The translations under genes were made by a program, and so were the position numbers. From Saccharopolyspora spinosa NRRL 18395 (lineage in GTDB: Bacteria > Actinomycetota > Actinomycetes > Mycobacteriales > Pseudonocardiaceae), in the NCBI RefSeq assembly GCF_000194155.1, contig NZ_GL877878.1, positions 3,689,557 to 3,753,556 of the forward strand: 64,000 nt of DNA. The letters run 5' to 3'. The notes below the pieces were generated by a model. That model had not been told where the DNA came from, did no database searches, and worked only from the letters and a program-made list of their open reading frames with translations. Position 1 is the first letter of the stretch. Each line of letters begins with the position of its first letter. Positions 9,199 to 18,820 of the stretch are shown piece by piece.

Positions 9199-9786
9199 AT
9201 GCCCAGCACGGCTCCGGCCACAACGGTCGCCGAGGACCAGCGGCGCGACGCGTGCGCCACCCGCGAAGCCATCCTCAAGGCGGCGCGCCGCCGCTTCTCG
9301 TCATGCGGGTACGCCGACGTGACTCTTCGCGACATCGCGGCGGATGCGGACGTCAGCGCGGCCCTCGTGATGAAGTACTTCGGCAGCAAGGAAAGCCTGT
9401 TCGCCGAGGCATCGGGCTTCGAGCAGGACGCGGAGCGCCTGCTGGACTGCGAACTGCCCAACCTCGGCGAACACCTGGTCCGGACGCTGCTGGACTACCA
9501 CGACCGAACCCAGGGAGACCCGCTGGTGCGGGCGGTGTTCACGTCGTCGCGGCCAGCGGGGGCCCAGTTCCGAGCGAACTTCGAACGCCAACTGGTCACC
9601 CGCCTGACGAAGCGCCTGACGGGCCCGAAGGCGCGCCTCCGAGCGGAACTGGTCTGCAGCCACCTGATGGGCCTAGGAGCGGCCCGCCTAGTCCTGCGAA
9701 CCAAAGCGATCAGCGCAGAACCGCAGGAAAACCTGATCGCGATTACGGCCCCGTTGCTCCAGAACTGGATCGACGGCCCGCTGTAA
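9199..9786 (+). CDS. TetR family regulator of the adjacent MFS pump
   Basis: A 195-residue TetR-type repressor. The N-terminal helix-turn-helix covers about residues 18-62 (ILKAARRRFSSCGYADVTLR, DIAADADVSAALVMKYFGSK). The remainder is the helical ligand and dimer domain, close to the family's C-terminal domain found in many actinobacterial regulators. It starts 11 bp after the MFS stop with no strong ribosome site, suggesting translational coupling. It probably binds the paired GTGAAC-N4-GTTCAC sites before the MFS gene and is relieved by a pump substrate. Confidence 0.88.
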   Translation: MPSTAPATTVAEDQRRDACATREAILKAARRRFSSCGYADVTLRDIAADADVSAALVMKYFGSKESLFAEASGFEQDAERLLDCELPNLGEHLVRTLLDYHDRTQGDPLVRAVFTSSRPAGAQFRANFERQLVTRLTKRLTGPKARLRAELVCSHLMGLGAARLVLRTKAISAEPQENLIAITAPLLQNWIDGPL

Positions 9787-9886
9787 CACCCCGGCGACAG
9801 GTCACACCGCCCCGGCCCAACGTTTCCCCAGGCCAGGTGCCGTGAGTTATTCAGGCGCCATAGGGGTTGCTTGGAAAGGTGCTGAC

Positions 9887-9943
9887 GTGAAGCGAACGGA
9901 CCGATTGTGTCACCTATCGACGCGAACAGGCCATTCACTTCAC
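9887..9943. repeat. dispersed palindromic repeat, copy A
   Basis: A 57-bp palindrome with outer arms GTGAAGCGAACGG (from 9887) and CCATTCACTTCAC (to 9943) around the loop motif CCTATCGACG. It is one of eleven full copies in this window. It lies about 100 bp beyond the TetR stop codon, with copies B and C next to it; the A to B arm spacing is 89 bp. Confidence 0.8.
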
Positions 9944-9963
9944 ACCAACAGCCCAAGCCTCAC

Positions 9964-10199
9964 CCCAGAAGAACAACGGAGCGAACGGACCGATTGTGTC
10001 GCCTATCGACGCGAACAGGCCGTTCGCTTCACACCGTTTGGCGAGACAGCACCAGACCATTCCCGCTGGGGGCGGCCAGCTCCCAGAAGAACAACGGAGC
10101 GAACGGACCGATTGTGTCGCCTATCGACGCGAACAGGCCGTTCGCTTCACACCGTTTGGCGAGACAGCACCAGACCATTCCCGCTGGGGGCGGCCAGCT
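9964..10199. repeat. 118-bp tandem duplication carrying palindromic repeats B and C
   Basis: Positions 9964-10081 and 10082-10199 are identical as far as can be read: a perfect 118-bp tandem duplication. Each half contains one palindromic repeat (B 9981-10032, C 10099-10150) with arms GCGAACGGACCG / GGCCGTTCGCTTCAC and loop core GCCTATCGACG. Identity of the halves means the duplication is recent. It precedes a GNAT gene fragment. Confidence 0.85.
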
Positions 10200-10350
10200 G
10201 AACCGCCCCGCCGGAAAACCAGCCTCTACAGCACCCCAAACACGCGCGGCCCCAGCCAGCGCCTTCTGATCAATCGCTCTCGATCTGCTGGACCGCGCCC
10301 GCATGCTTGGCCACCAACCGGAACAGTCGTTCTGGCTTGCGAAGATCAGT

Positions 10351-10748
10351 CGATGGACCCCGGGTCACCAGACGTGAACCCTAAGCTCGGCAGGACCGCT
10401 GTGCGGCCGGCAACATCTCTGGACGCCAAGATCACACAAATCTACGTCAGCTCGTGGAATGAAGGTTTCGCGGGCTTCTTCCCATCTCGGGAGGTCTCCA
10501 ACGGCCTCGAGGCCAGGTGGGCGGAGGCGCTGACCGCAGCGCCGCCCTCCAGGTGGTGGGTCGCTACGCGGGCCGAGAAGGTCGTCGGCTTCGCCGGGAC
10601 CGGAACGAGTCGAGACCCGGTTGATCCGAACCTCGGCGAGCTGGACACGATCGCAGTCGACCCACCCTGCTGGCGAACCGGTAGGGGCCGGCTGTTGATG
10701 GACTCCGCTGTCGACCACCTCTGCCGAGACGGCTTCGAGGAAGCGTGA
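10351..10748 (+). CDS. GNAT family N-acetyltransferase, C-terminally truncated
   Basis: Sequence such as AKITQIYVSSWNEGFAGFFP, SRWWVATRAEKVVGFAG, LGELDTIAVDPPCWRTGRG and RLLMDSAV matches the GNAT fold. The last piece is the acetyl-CoA pyrophosphate loop (Q/R-x-x-G-x-G/A). The protein stops after GFEEA at about 132 residues, where relatives continue with the last two beta strands (about 30-40 residues, xxWTxxxYERGQRFYE). A hairpin follows at once. The start is uncertain: ATG 10351 has only a weak ribosome site. Probably inactive, though the CoA-binding part is complete. Confidence 0.6.
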
Positions 10749-10749
10749 A

Positions 10750-10805
10750 GGGCACCTTCTGCCGACTTGCCCGGCCGCACAGCGACTGCCCGGCAGGAGG
10801 TGCCC
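10750..10805. terminator. bidirectional hairpin terminator
   Basis: Arms GGGCACCTTCTGCCG (10750-10764) and CGGCAGGAGGTGCCC (10791-10805) pair over 15 positions with one G-T wobble. The hairpin sits between the ends of two convergent genes: the GNAT fragment stops at 10748 and the minus-strand FMN reductase stops at 10820. Confidence 0.7.
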
Positions 10806-10819
10806 GTCATCTCGTTGGA

Positions 10820-11380
10820 CTACGCCGTGCGGCCCAGCACCGTGGAGTGCGGGACGCCGTCGAGGGCCTTGCTGAACTGCTCGATCACGTCCGCAAGCGG
10901 CTCCGCGCTGTCCGGGTGGACGCTGAGCTGGCCGTCCACCACCGAGATGTGCTTGTCCAGCAGGAAGAAGCTCTGCACCGCGTGGCGGGCGCCCAGCGAG
11001 TGCACGACCGGGCGCAGCGCGTAGTCGATGGCCAGGACGTGGGAGATGGTGCCGCCGGTGGCCAGCGGCAGCACCGCCTTGCCGGCGAAGCCGAACTGCG
11101 GCAGCAGGTCCAGGAAGGCCTTGAGCAGCCCGGAATACGCCGCCTTGTACGTGGGGGTGGCCAGCACGATGCCGTCGGCCTCGGCGACCCTGCCGATGGC
11201 GTCGGCGATCGCCGGTGCGCGGGTGTCGGCGCCGAGTAGCGCATCCGCAGGCAAGGTGCGGACGCGCAGGTGGTCGGCGGTGCGGCCGGAGGTCGCGAGT
11301 CGTTGTGCGACGTGCTCGCCGATCCGTTCTGTCTTCGAGGTGCGCGACGGGCTGCCGGAGATTACGAGAACGCTGGACAC
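10820..11380 (-). CDS. NADPH-dependent FMN reductase (SsuE-like)
   Basis: A 186-residue flavodoxin-fold reductase that supplies reduced FMN. The phosphate-binding start VLVISGSPSRTSKT, the segment ADGIVLATPTYKAAYSGLLK and the loop LPLATGGTISH are typical of the SsuE/MsuE group. GTG 11378-11380 is the start, with GGGAG 5 nt upstream. Its likely client monooxygenases are not adjacent; an SsuD-like enzyme lies at 56106 and LLM enzymes at 5160 and 41975. A paralogous reductase is encoded at 41367-41978. Confidence 0.87.
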   Translation of the reverse strand: MSSVLVISGSPSRTSKTERIGEHVAQRLATSGRTADHLRVRTLPADALLGADTRAPAIADAIGRVAEADGIVLATPTYKAAYSGLLKAFLDLLPQFGFAGKAVLPLATGGTISHVLAIDYALRPVVHSLGARHAVQSFFLLDKHISVVDGQLSVHPDSAEPLADVIEQFSKALDGVPHSTVLGRTA

Positions 11381-11567
11381 ACGTGCTCCCTGGGTCCGAG
11401 ACTTCCAGTCCACTGCGGACTGTTGCTGATCCGGATCTCCGCGCTGTGGCGGAAACCGGGCTGGCGGAGCGCTAGGGGCGACATGCTTGGGCCGACACGC
11501 GACGGAAATCCACGTGTCGCCGCTTCGTGAACACCGGGAACATCACGAATCAATCGCAGCAGAGCAC

Positions 11568-11990
11568 CTACGGCATGTCAATCGGGCGATCCGCACTTCC
11601 CACCAACCGGACGCACCGTCGGCCGAGGACTGCGCCCACCACGCTGGAGGCCGAGCCGGTCGCGATGTGCCTCGCGCCAGGCAGCGCCGCCTGCGCGAGC
11701 GGCGCCCGATACTCCGCGGCGTTGCGCTCCCGGCAATGCGTCAAGGCGGCCATCACCAGGTCCAGCCGCTTCCCGAGGCGCGGTTCGTCGTTGTCTGGCA
11801 ACACCTTGCTGCGCGGTCATCGCCTCGCACACCTGCGCAAGACGTGCACGCAGGTGGCGTCGTTCCAGTCATGCTGAATCCGCGGCATCAGGTACACATC
11901 CGCTCCGGCACGCACGGAATCAAGGATGTCACCGCTGCCGGCCTCGCACTGGTGCGCCATCCCCGCGTCCACGACGTGCTTACGCGCGGG
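11568..11990 (-). pseudogene. SAM-dependent O-methyltransferase, C-terminal fragment
   Basis: Minus-strand reading gives GSGDILDSVRAGADVYLMPR and IQHDWNDATCVHVLRRCARR before a stop. After a frame change it gives LPDNDEPRLGKRLDLVMAAL and CRERNAAEYRAPLAQAALPG. This is the end of a plant-type O-methyltransferase (catalytic histidine in the family's ILHDWDD; here IQHDWND). The SAM-binding glycine loop and dimerisation domain are missing. Frameshift plus truncation make it a pseudogene. Confidence 0.65.
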
Positions 11991-12024
11991 TGGCGGGCTT
12001 GTCGCCGGGCCGATACGCGGCTGA

Positions 12025-12165
12025 GACGCGGCCGAGACGCGGAGTTTGTCCCGTCCGGTCGGCCAGCCGTCGTGCTGGTGGTCAAGGTAGGGGAGCCGGA
12101 CGTCGACCCGTGGTTCGACCGGCTGCCCCGGCTCGACGACGCGGAGGTCGCCCAGGCCTTATGCC
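12025..12165 (+). pseudogene. nitroreductase family, C-terminal fragment (tentative)
   Basis: A short frame reads DAEFVPSGRPAVVLVVKVGE, then PDVDPWFDRLPRLDDAEVAQ. It resembles the last segment of small nitroreductase/malonic-semialdehyde-reductase-like flavoproteins, where a W/F-x-x-R-P/N-R-L pattern closes the fold. Nothing upstream continues the homology. The frame has no stop at the expected end and runs into the convergent oxidoreductase gene. The family call is weak. Confidence 0.35.
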
Positions 12166-12177
12166 CACAGTGGATGG

Positions 12178-13170
12178 TCAGCCAAATACGTCCGGCAGCG
12201 GTCGGCGGCTCGCCTGCGGCACTCGCATCGCAGCGGGGTAGCCGATCCGCATCAGCAGCTGCGGCACCCCGCCGAGGTCGAGCTCGTCGCTCAGCGCAGA
12301 GCGGACCTCGGACAGCCGCAGCGGCTGGGTCATCACCGACGCGACCAGACCCAGCCGCGTTGCCTCCAGCCAGGCCCGCTCGGCGGCCTCGCCCACCAGC
12401 AGGTGATCCCGCGGGTCATCGGTGATCGTGCTGAAGACCAGCACCGACTCCTTCGCCACCCACTTCGCGATCTGCGCCTGGTCCGGCAGCCGGGTGGTAC
12501 CGGTCGCCAACCCGATCGCGGGCAGCCCGCGCTCGGACAGCGCGTCCTCGGGCAGCCCCTCGTCCGAGAACGGTGCGATCCAGGCACCCAGCTCGCGCTG
12601 ATAGTTCTTGTCGTCGTGGTGGGCCCGCGCGGCGTAGGCGAGCAGCCGCGCCAGCGCCTGCTCCTCTACCGGCCCGTGCACCCAGGTCGCCTGCGTGGTC
12701 GACGCGGCAACAACGGTGGTGCGCGCAAGGTGCGGGATCCGCCGGTCGGCGAAGGGTCGCCGGAAGCTGCTCCGGCGGTCGATGGCCCGCCGGCGCTCCC
12801 GGTCGATCGCGCTCGGCGGCTGCCGGTGGGTGCCGAAGACGGTCCCCTCGCCGTCCCCGTGCTCGTCGGTGTACCAGCGCATTTCGGTCGCCCAGCCGAG
12901 CGCGCGCATTACGATCGCCAGGTTGGCGAGCGCCGCGCCGCACGACATCCGCCGGTTGCGACCGTCCGGATCGTGCTGGACCAGTTCCGGCATCGAACGC
13001 ATCCGCAACCTGGCGGCCCGCCCCTGCACCCGCAGCGACCAGGGCTGCGTGTTGTGCACGGAAGGCGCCCGGCGCACCGCTTCGGCCAGCGCTGCCACCT
13101 CCTCCGGTGTCCACGGGCACTCGTCGGCGGCTTCGTACGGCTGCCGACTGAGCATCGGGAACCAGTTCAT
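12178..13170 (-). CDS. Acg-like nitroreductase-fold FMN oxidoreductase
   Basis: A 330-residue protein of the Acg/nitroreductase group. The N-terminal motif AVRRAPSVHNTQPW binds FMN phosphate in this family; GRNRRMSCGAALANLAIVMR and DRRSSFRRPF are further conserved blocks. In mycobacteria, Acg-type proteins belong to the dormancy regulon and may sequester flavin; whether this one catalyses a reaction is unknown. ATG 13168-13170 is chosen because GGAGGTGA lies 7 nt upstream, a near-perfect ribosome site. It is divergent from the aminotransferase at 13390. Confidence 0.85.
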   Translation of the reverse strand: MNWFPMLSRQPYEAADECPWTPEEVAALAEAVRRAPSVHNTQPWSLRVQGRAARLRMRSMPELVQHDPDGRNRRMSCGAALANLAIVMRALGWATEMRWYTDEHGDGEGTVFGTHRQPPSAIDRERRRAIDRRSSFRRPFADRRIPHLARTTVVAASTTQATWVHGPVEEQALARLLAYAARAHHDDKNYQRELGAWIAPFSDEGLPEDALSERGLPAIGLATGTTRLPDQAQIAKWVAKESVLVFSTITDDPRDHLLVGEAAERAWLEATRLGLVASVMTQPLRLSEVRSALSDELDLGGVPQLLMRIGYPAAMRVPQASRRPLPDVFG

Positions 13171-13389
13171 GCGTTGATCACCTCCACAATGGGCAAGCAC
13201 CACGACCGTGCCGTCGGCGGCATCCCGCCAGCAGAGGCCAAAGTCCTATCTGCGACCAGCACCGCAGCGACGAGCTCTGCACCGCTCGTGGCGATCTGGC
13301 CAACCGGTCCGGCGAATTTCGGCGTTTTGGCACTGGCGTACCGGCGGGTGGGCCGATGAAGCTGGTAGCGCGACACGAAGGAGGAACGC

Positions 13390-14652
13390 ATGTCGACAGC
13401 ACCGCGCAACACCGCGTTGTGGCACCCGTTCGCGGACATGTCCCAGGTCAAGAACGACCAGTTCTGCGTCAGCAAGGCCGACGGGGTCTGGATCTACGAC
13501 CAGGCGGGACGCCGCTACCTCGACGGCACCGCGAGCCTGTGGTATGCCAACGTCGGCCACGGCCGCACCGAGATCGTCGAGGCCGCCGCCGCCCAAATGC
13601 GCGAGCTTGAGTCCTACTTCGTTTTCAACGACTTCACCAATCCACCGGCCGAGGCGCTGGCCGACCGGCTCTCCCAGCTCGCGCCGATGGAAGGCGCGAA
13701 GATCTTCCTCACCACCGGTGGCGGCGAGTCGATCGACACCGCCGCGAAGCTGGCCCGGCAGTACTGGGCGCAGCGCGGGCAACCGCAGCGCACCCACATC
13801 CTCAGCCGCGGCAACGCCTACCACGGCACCAACGGCATGGGCACCAGCATCGGCGGGATCGAGGCCAACCAGTCCGGGTTCGGCCAGCTCGTGCCGGAGG
13901 CCAGCCGGGTCGCCCACGACGACGCCGAAAGCCTGCGGGAGGCCATCGACCGGCTCGGTGCCGATCGGGTGGCGGCGTTCTTCGCCGAGCCGGTGATGGG
14001 CGCCGGCGGGCTGTACCCGCCGGAGCCGGGCTACCTGGAGGCGGTCGCCAAGATCTGCGCCGAGCACGAGATCCTGTTCGTCGCCGACTCGGTGATCTGC
14101 GGGTTCGGCCGGGTCGGCAGCTGGTTCGGCGTGGAGCGGTGGGGCCTGCAGCCCGACATGATCACCTTCGCCAAGGGCGTGACCAGCGGATATCTGCCGC
14201 TGGGCGGCGTGGTGATCGCCGAGCGGGTGGCCGAGCCGTTCTGGAACCACCCGGGCCGCCCGTTCCGGCACGGCGCGACCTACTCCGGGCACCCCACGGT
14301 GGCCGCCGCCGCGCTGGCCAACATCGACATCCTGGAGCGCGAGAAGCTGCTGCCGCGGGCCGACGAGCTGGAGCGCCCGCTGCACGACGCGCTGCGGCAG
14401 CTCGCCGACCACCCCGCCGTGGGTGAGGTGCGCGGCGGGGTGGGCCTGCTCGGCGCGGTCGAGCTGGCGCCGGACCTGCTGGCCGCCGACCCCGGCGCGC
14501 CGACTCGCGCGCAGCTCGCGATCCGCGACTTCGGCGTGATCGTGCGCCCGCTGGGCAAGGCGCTGGCGGTCTCGCCGCCGCTGATCATCAGCGAGTCGGA
14601 GATCGAGCTGATCAGCAAGGCGATGTGGGAGGGCCTGGACGCTCTCGCGTAA
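13390..14652 (+). CDS. class III pyridoxal-phosphate aminotransferase
   Basis: A 420-residue omega-aminotransferase. It transfers an amino group between an omega-amine or amino acid and a keto acid, using PLP. Lys262 in TFAKGVTSGYLPLGG is the expected Schiff-base lysine. GGGESIDTAAKLARQYW and GNAYHGTNGMGTSIGG are the cofactor phosphate regions. At the pyridine-nitrogen aspartate the usual A-D-E-V reads ADSV (Asp233-Ser234), so the conserved Asp is kept and the following Glu replaced. AAGGAGGAAC before ATG 13390 is a strong ribosome site. A terminator follows. Substrate unknown. Confidence 0.9.
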   Translation: MSTAPRNTALWHPFADMSQVKNDQFCVSKADGVWIYDQAGRRYLDGTASLWYANVGHGRTEIVEAAAAQMRELESYFVFNDFTNPPAEALADRLSQLAPMEGAKIFLTTGGGESIDTAAKLARQYWAQRGQPQRTHILSRGNAYHGTNGMGTSIGGIEANQSGFGQLVPEASRVAHDDAESLREAIDRLGADRVAAFFAEPVMGAGGLYPPEPGYLEAVAKICAEHEILFVADSVICGFGRVGSWFGVERWGLQPDMITFAKGVTSGYLPLGGVVIAERVAEPFWNHPGRPFRHGATYSGHPTVAAAALANIDILEREKLLPRADELERPLHDALRQLADHPAVGEVRGGVGLLGAVELAPDLLAADPGAPTRAQLAIRDFGVIVRPLGKALAVSPPLIISESEIELISKAMWEGLDALA

Positions 14653-14658
14653 CTCGAT

Positions 14659-14693
14659 CGGGTGTCCGCGGACAGGTCAACCGCGGACACCCG
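14659..14693 (+). terminator. hairpin terminator after the aminotransferase
   Basis: Arms CGGGTGTCCGCGG (14659-14671) and CCGCGGACACCCG (14681-14693) are perfectly complementary over 13 bp with a 9-nt loop, starting 7 nt after the stop codon. Confidence 0.8.
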
Positions 14694-15133
14694 ACACGGT
14701 CGGAACCCTCCTGAGCATCGGGCTGGAACACTCCTGTTGCGGAACCGATACGTACCGGTCTGTACCAAGCGCGATTCGTGCCGTACGTTTCTGGCCAGAC
14801 TACTGGCAGCGGCCGGCACGGTGCTCGACGCGTTCCACGCCCAGCACCGAAACGTGCTGCGCCGGAACGATATTCGCCGATGATCGTCCAGAACAGACAG
14901 TCGAGGGATGGCGACATGCAGCGAGTCACCTGAGGTGCGCCGCGCCGGGCGGGGCCGACCGGTCGACCGCGCGGTGCGCACGCCGGAAAAATCGACACGA
15001 CACCCGGAAAACCGAGCTACGAGCGGCGATTCGAGAAGTCACCGCCCCTGTAGACAAGCCACCCAACTGAGTTGGCAAAATAAGGCTCGCGGGTGATGGC
15101 GCGCAGTGGACGCGGACGGAGGACGACAACCAG
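14694..15133. other. intergenic region without recognisable genes
   Basis: Short open frames here have no family resemblance. An imperfect dyad centred on ACCGGT (about 14748-14766, TACGTACCGGTCTGTACC) could be a regulator site. CCAACTGAGTTGG just before the next gene is a short palindrome (15063-15075). GGAGG at about 15118-15122 serves as ribosome site of the gene at 15134. Confidence 0.4.
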
Positions 15134-15646
15134 GTGAACATTCAGACCTCACAAGTCGACGACCTGCGACTCATTGCGCTGCCCAGCGCCGTGAACTGCA
15201 CGGAGATGTTCGTCCGGTTCACCCTCGCCGAGTGGTCCCTGCGCGAACTGATCGACGAGACGTCCCAGCTCACCACCGCGCTCGTGACCGCTGCCGTCGA
15301 CAGCGCCGCCCCCGGCTCCCCCGGCTTCATCACCGTCCGGCTGAGCCTCAGCGGCGAGAGCCTCGTGGCCGAGGTCGAGGACGAGCAGGCGAAGGCCCCA
15401 CCGGCGATGGCGCCCGGTTTCGCCAACGGCCACTGCGGTGCGACCGCCTTGCGAGGTGGCGGCGCGCTCGTGTGGTGCGAGGTGCCGCTGCCGGGTGGTG
15501 TCTCGGCGAACGCGGTGCCACTGCCCCGCCGCTCCCGCAACAGGCGGGCGGGCCAGGCCGAACACGGCATCGACGAAACGGCCGAGATCGATCCCGAGGT
15601 GATCAAGCGCCTGCTCTCCGGCCTGAGCAACCCCGACCCCACCTGA
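15134..15646 (+). CDS. RsbW-like ATP-binding regulatory protein
   Basis: A 170-residue protein reminiscent of the HATPase domain of serine-kinase anti-sigma factors (RsbW/SpoIIAB). It has NCTEMFVRFTLAEWSLRELI, then a helix and the strand ITVRLSLSGESLVAEVED, which fits the family's D-x-G strand, followed by a degenerate ATP lid. The classical N-box and full G-box are weak, so ATP binding or kinase activity is doubtful. GTG 15134 is the start. No sigma factor or antagonist is adjacent; a STAS protein is encoded at 2913-3854. Confidence 0.55.
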   Translation: MNIQTSQVDDLRLIALPSAVNCTEMFVRFTLAEWSLRELIDETSQLTTALVTAAVDSAAPGSPGFITVRLSLSGESLVAEVEDEQAKAPPAMAPGFANGHCGATALRGGGALVWCEVPLPGGVSANAVPLPRRSRNRRAGQAEHGIDETAEIDPEVIKRLLSGLSNPDPT

Positions 15647-15845
15647 CCCGGCGGGTGTCGACGGGCCGGTCGAACACCCGCGTGCCCACCGCTCTTGCGC
15701 AGATGTTTTCGCAGGTCACCGGCCGCGAGTCGGTCTCGGCGCCAAAGCCCCCGAAAGCACTCGCGGCTGACGTTCCGCCACCTGCGGAACCAGGCCGGAA
15801 TCGGCCTTAGTTTCACAGGTGGTGTTCGCGGGCAACTCCCGTGGC

Positions 15846-17669
15846 ATGGACCATCTGACCTTCCGCTTCGAGTTGGCGCAGCAGCTGCGGGTCGACTCCG
15901 TGCGCGCCAGCAGCGCCGCCGGTTCCGGGCACCCCACGTCGTCCATGTCCGCCGCCGACCTGCTGGCCGCGCTGCTGGACGGCCACCTGCGGCTGGACTT
16001 CGCCAAGCCGCACGATCCGCGCAACGACCACCTGATCTTCTCCAAGGGCCACGCCTCGCCGCTGTACTACTCGTGCCTGAAGGCGGTCGGCGCGATCGAC
16101 GACGCCGAGCTGCTCACCTTCCGCAAGTTCAGCAGCCGCCTGGAGGGCCACCCGACGCCGGTGCTGCCCTGGGTCGACGTCGCGACCGGTTCACTCGGGC
16201 AGGGGTTGCCGATCGGCGTGGGCCTGGCGCTCGCGGCGCAGCGGCTGGACCGGCTGCCGTACCGGGTGTGGGTGCTCTGCGGCGACAGCGAGATGGCTGA
16301 GGGTTCGGTCTGGGAGGCGCTGGAGCACGCCGGGCACGAGCAGCTGGACAACCTCATCGCGCTGATCGACGTCAACCGGCTCGGCCAGACCGGGCAGACG
16401 ATGCACGGCTGGGACCTCGACGCCTACGCCGACCGGGCGATCGCGGCCGGGTGGCGCACCATCGAGATCGACGGCCACGACCCGGAGCAGATCGAAAGGG
16501 CGCTGAAGGATGCCGAGGCCGGCGACGGGCGACCGGTCGCGGTGCTGGCGGCCACCAAGAAGGGCAAGGGCGTCGCCGAGGTCGAGGACAAGCCGGGCTT
16601 CCACGGCAAGCCGCTGGTGCACCCCGACGAGGCGATCCGCGAGCTCGGCGGCATCCGCGACCTGCGGGTCAACTACGCCAAGCCATCCAGCGACGAGACG
16701 CCACACGTGTTCCCGGTGACCGGCGGCGGGCTGCCCGCGTTCGAGCTCGGCACCGAGGTCGCCACCCGCAAAGCCTACGGCGAGGCGCTTCGCGCCCTCG
16801 GCGATCGGCGCGGCGACGTGGTGGCGATGGACGGCGAGGTGTCGAACTCGACGTTCGCGGAGCTGTTCCGGGATGTCCACCCGGACCGCTATTTCGAGAT
16901 GTACATCGCCGAGCAGCAGCTGATCGCCGCGGCGATCGGCATGCAGGTGCGCGGCTGGGTGCCGTTCGCCTCGACGTTCGCCGCGTTCCTCACCCGCGCC
17001 TACGACTTCATCCGGATGGCCGCGGTGAGCCGGGCGAACCTGCGCCTGATGGGCTCGCACGCGGGAGTGTCCATCGGCGAGGACGGGCCGTCGCAGATGG
17101 CGCTGGAGGATCTCGCGGCGTTCCGCGCGGTGCACGGCAGCGCGGTGCTCTACCCGTGCGACGCCAACCAGACTGTGCGACTGGTCGAGGAAATGGCGGA
17201 CCGGACCGGGATCAGCTACGTGCGGACCACCCGCGGTGCCACGCGGGTGATCTACGAACCGGGCGAGGACTTCCCGATCGGCGGCTCGCGGGTGGTGCGC
17301 GACGGCGACGACGTCACGCTCGTCGGCGCGGGCATCACCCTGCACGAGGCGCTCAGCGCGGCGGAAATGCTTGCCAGGGAAGGAATCCAGGCCCGCGTCA
17401 TCGACCTGTACTCGATCAAACCGGTGGACGTCGAGGCGCTGCGCCGGGCCGCCGCCGAGACCGGCGGGCTGATCACCGCCGAGGACCACTGGCCGGAAGG
17501 CGGCCTCGGGGAGGCCGTGCTCAGCGCCCTGGCGGGCACCGGCGCCCCGGTCCGTGTGCTGGCGGTGCGCGGCATGCCCAGTTCCGGCACCCCGGCCGAG
17601 CTATTGGGGCAGGCGGGCATCGACGCATCCGCCATCGCCATCGCGGCCCGCGAGATGGCCGGCATCTGA
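15846..17669 (+). CDS. tkt: transketolase
   Basis: A 607-residue single-chain transketolase, which moves two-carbon units between sugar phosphates using thiamine diphosphate. The N-terminal part has SAAGSGHPTSSMSAADLL and FSKGHASPLYYSCLKAVGAI, then GSLGQGLPIGVGLA and the ThDP-binding start GDSEMAEGSVWEA. The C-terminal part has the catalytic glutamate segment MYIAEQQLIAAAIGMQVRGW. ATG 15846 begins the family homology; GTG 15819 is possible but adds nine unrelated residues. The enzyme is somewhat shorter than housekeeping transketolases (about 660-700 residues), which fits the archaeal/animal-like branch. No other pentose-phosphate gene is adjacent. Confidence 0.9.
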   Translation: MDHLTFRFELAQQLRVDSVRASSAAGSGHPTSSMSAADLLAALLDGHLRLDFAKPHDPRNDHLIFSKGHASPLYYSCLKAVGAIDDAELLTFRKFSSRLEGHPTPVLPWVDVATGSLGQGLPIGVGLALAAQRLDRLPYRVWVLCGDSEMAEGSVWEALEHAGHEQLDNLIALIDVNRLGQTGQTMHGWDLDAYADRAIAAGWRTIEIDGHDPEQIERALKDAEAGDGRPVAVLAATKKGKGVAEVEDKPGFHGKPLVHPDEAIRELGGIRDLRVNYAKPSSDETPHVFPVTGGGLPAFELGTEVATRKAYGEALRALGDRRGDVVAMDGEVSNSTFAELFRDVHPDRYFEMYIAEQQLIAAAIGMQVRGWVPFASTFAAFLTRAYDFIRMAAVSRANLRLMGSHAGVSIGEDGPSQMALEDLAAFRAVHGSAVLYPCDANQTVRLVEEMADRTGISYVRTTRGATRVIYEPGEDFPIGGSRVVRDGDDVTLVGAGITLHEALSAAEMLAREGIQARVIDLYSIKPVDVEALRRAAAETGGLITAEDHWPEGGLGEAVLSALAGTGAPVRVLAVRGMPSSGTPAELLGQAGIDASAIAIAAREMAGI

Positions 17670-17682
17670 CCACTGTGGACGA

Positions 17683-18820
17683 TCAGAGAGTTCTTGCGGG
17701 CATCGACGCCAGGGAGATCAGCGCGGCGAACGCGTCGAGCGTTGCCAACACCGCGAACACCGCCGAGTAGCCACCGAACAGCTCCGCCAGCGCCGCCCCG
17801 CCCCACGGCGACAACGGCGATGGCCATTTGGACCGGTGCGGAGAGCATCCCGTTGAGCCGACCGAACTGCGCCGCGCCCCAAGATCGCTGATGGCCGTCG
17901 CCTGGAGCAGCGCGAACACGCCGCGCGCCGATCCGGCCAGCCGCCGCGGCGATCAGCAACGCCGCCGGACCGGGGGATGGCGGCGAGCAGTCCGGTCGTC
18001 GCCACACCTGCCTCGATCACGACTGTCATGCGGGTGCGGGCGGTGGTGCTCTTCGGCAGCGGCCCGTAGCCCAACCGCCCGCAGACCTGCCCGACCCGCC
18101 TAGGCCCAGCGCGATCGTGGCCAGGCCGGTGGACATCCCGCGTTGAAGCAGCAGCGGCACGAGGTTGACGACCACGGCGTAGGGCGCGAAGGCACCCAGG
18201 CTCATCGCCACCGCGAGCACGACGAAAGCCCGGCTGCGCGCCACCGGCGGCACCGCGCCCGGATAGCCGTGCGGAGCTGCTTGGTCCGAGCGATGTGCGG
18301 TCAGTCGCCGCGCAAGCCGAGCGCGTGTGCGGGAATCGTGATCAGGCCGAGGGCCACCGCGAGCACGACGTAGGTCGTCGGCCAGTCCAGGTGTGCATTG
18401 AGGAATGCCGTCAGCGGCGCGACCACTGCGCTCGCCAGCCCGCGACGAGGGCCACGGCGGTCAGCGCCGGGACAAGCCGCGGACCCCACCACCTCGTCGG
18501 GGCGGCGAACGCCGGCTGGTAGCGGACGCCGGAGGCCGCGAAGCCGGCGATGATCCAGGCGGCGACGTACCAAACCAGGTTCGGCGCGGTCCAGGCACCG
18601 CCCGACCAGCACACCGGCCAGCGCCGCGACGTTCTGGCACGTCGAGAACGCGGCCGTCAGCACGGCGACCAACCAACCGGTGTCCGCGCTGATCGTCGGC
18701 GTCAGCACGTGGAAAGGCGTAGAACAGCTCGCCCCAGCTGGTGATCTCGGTGCCGCACAGCACCACCAGGACGCGCCGCAGGCCGATTCGGAAAGCGCGT
18801 TCACCAGCGCTTTCCGTCAT
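17683..18820 (-). pseudogene. MFS transporter, multiply frameshifted
   Basis: Minus-strand frames in order give VLVVLCGTEITSWGELFYAF and HVLTPTISADTGWLVAVLTA; then APLTAFLNAHLDWPTTYVVL; then AFVVLAVAMSLGAFAPYAVV. Near the end come GAAQFGRLNGMLSAPVQMAI and AELFGGYSAVFAVLATLDAF. Together they make an ordinary MFS carrier, but at least four frame changes separate the pieces. The ATG at 18818-18820 and the C-terminal stop survive. A dead transporter gene directly after transketolase. Confidence 0.8.

Noticed and set aside
9842-10269. Small proteins encoded by the palindromic repeats
   Set aside because: The frames exist only because the repeats are open in several frames; the peptides repeat with the DNA and have no ribosome sites.
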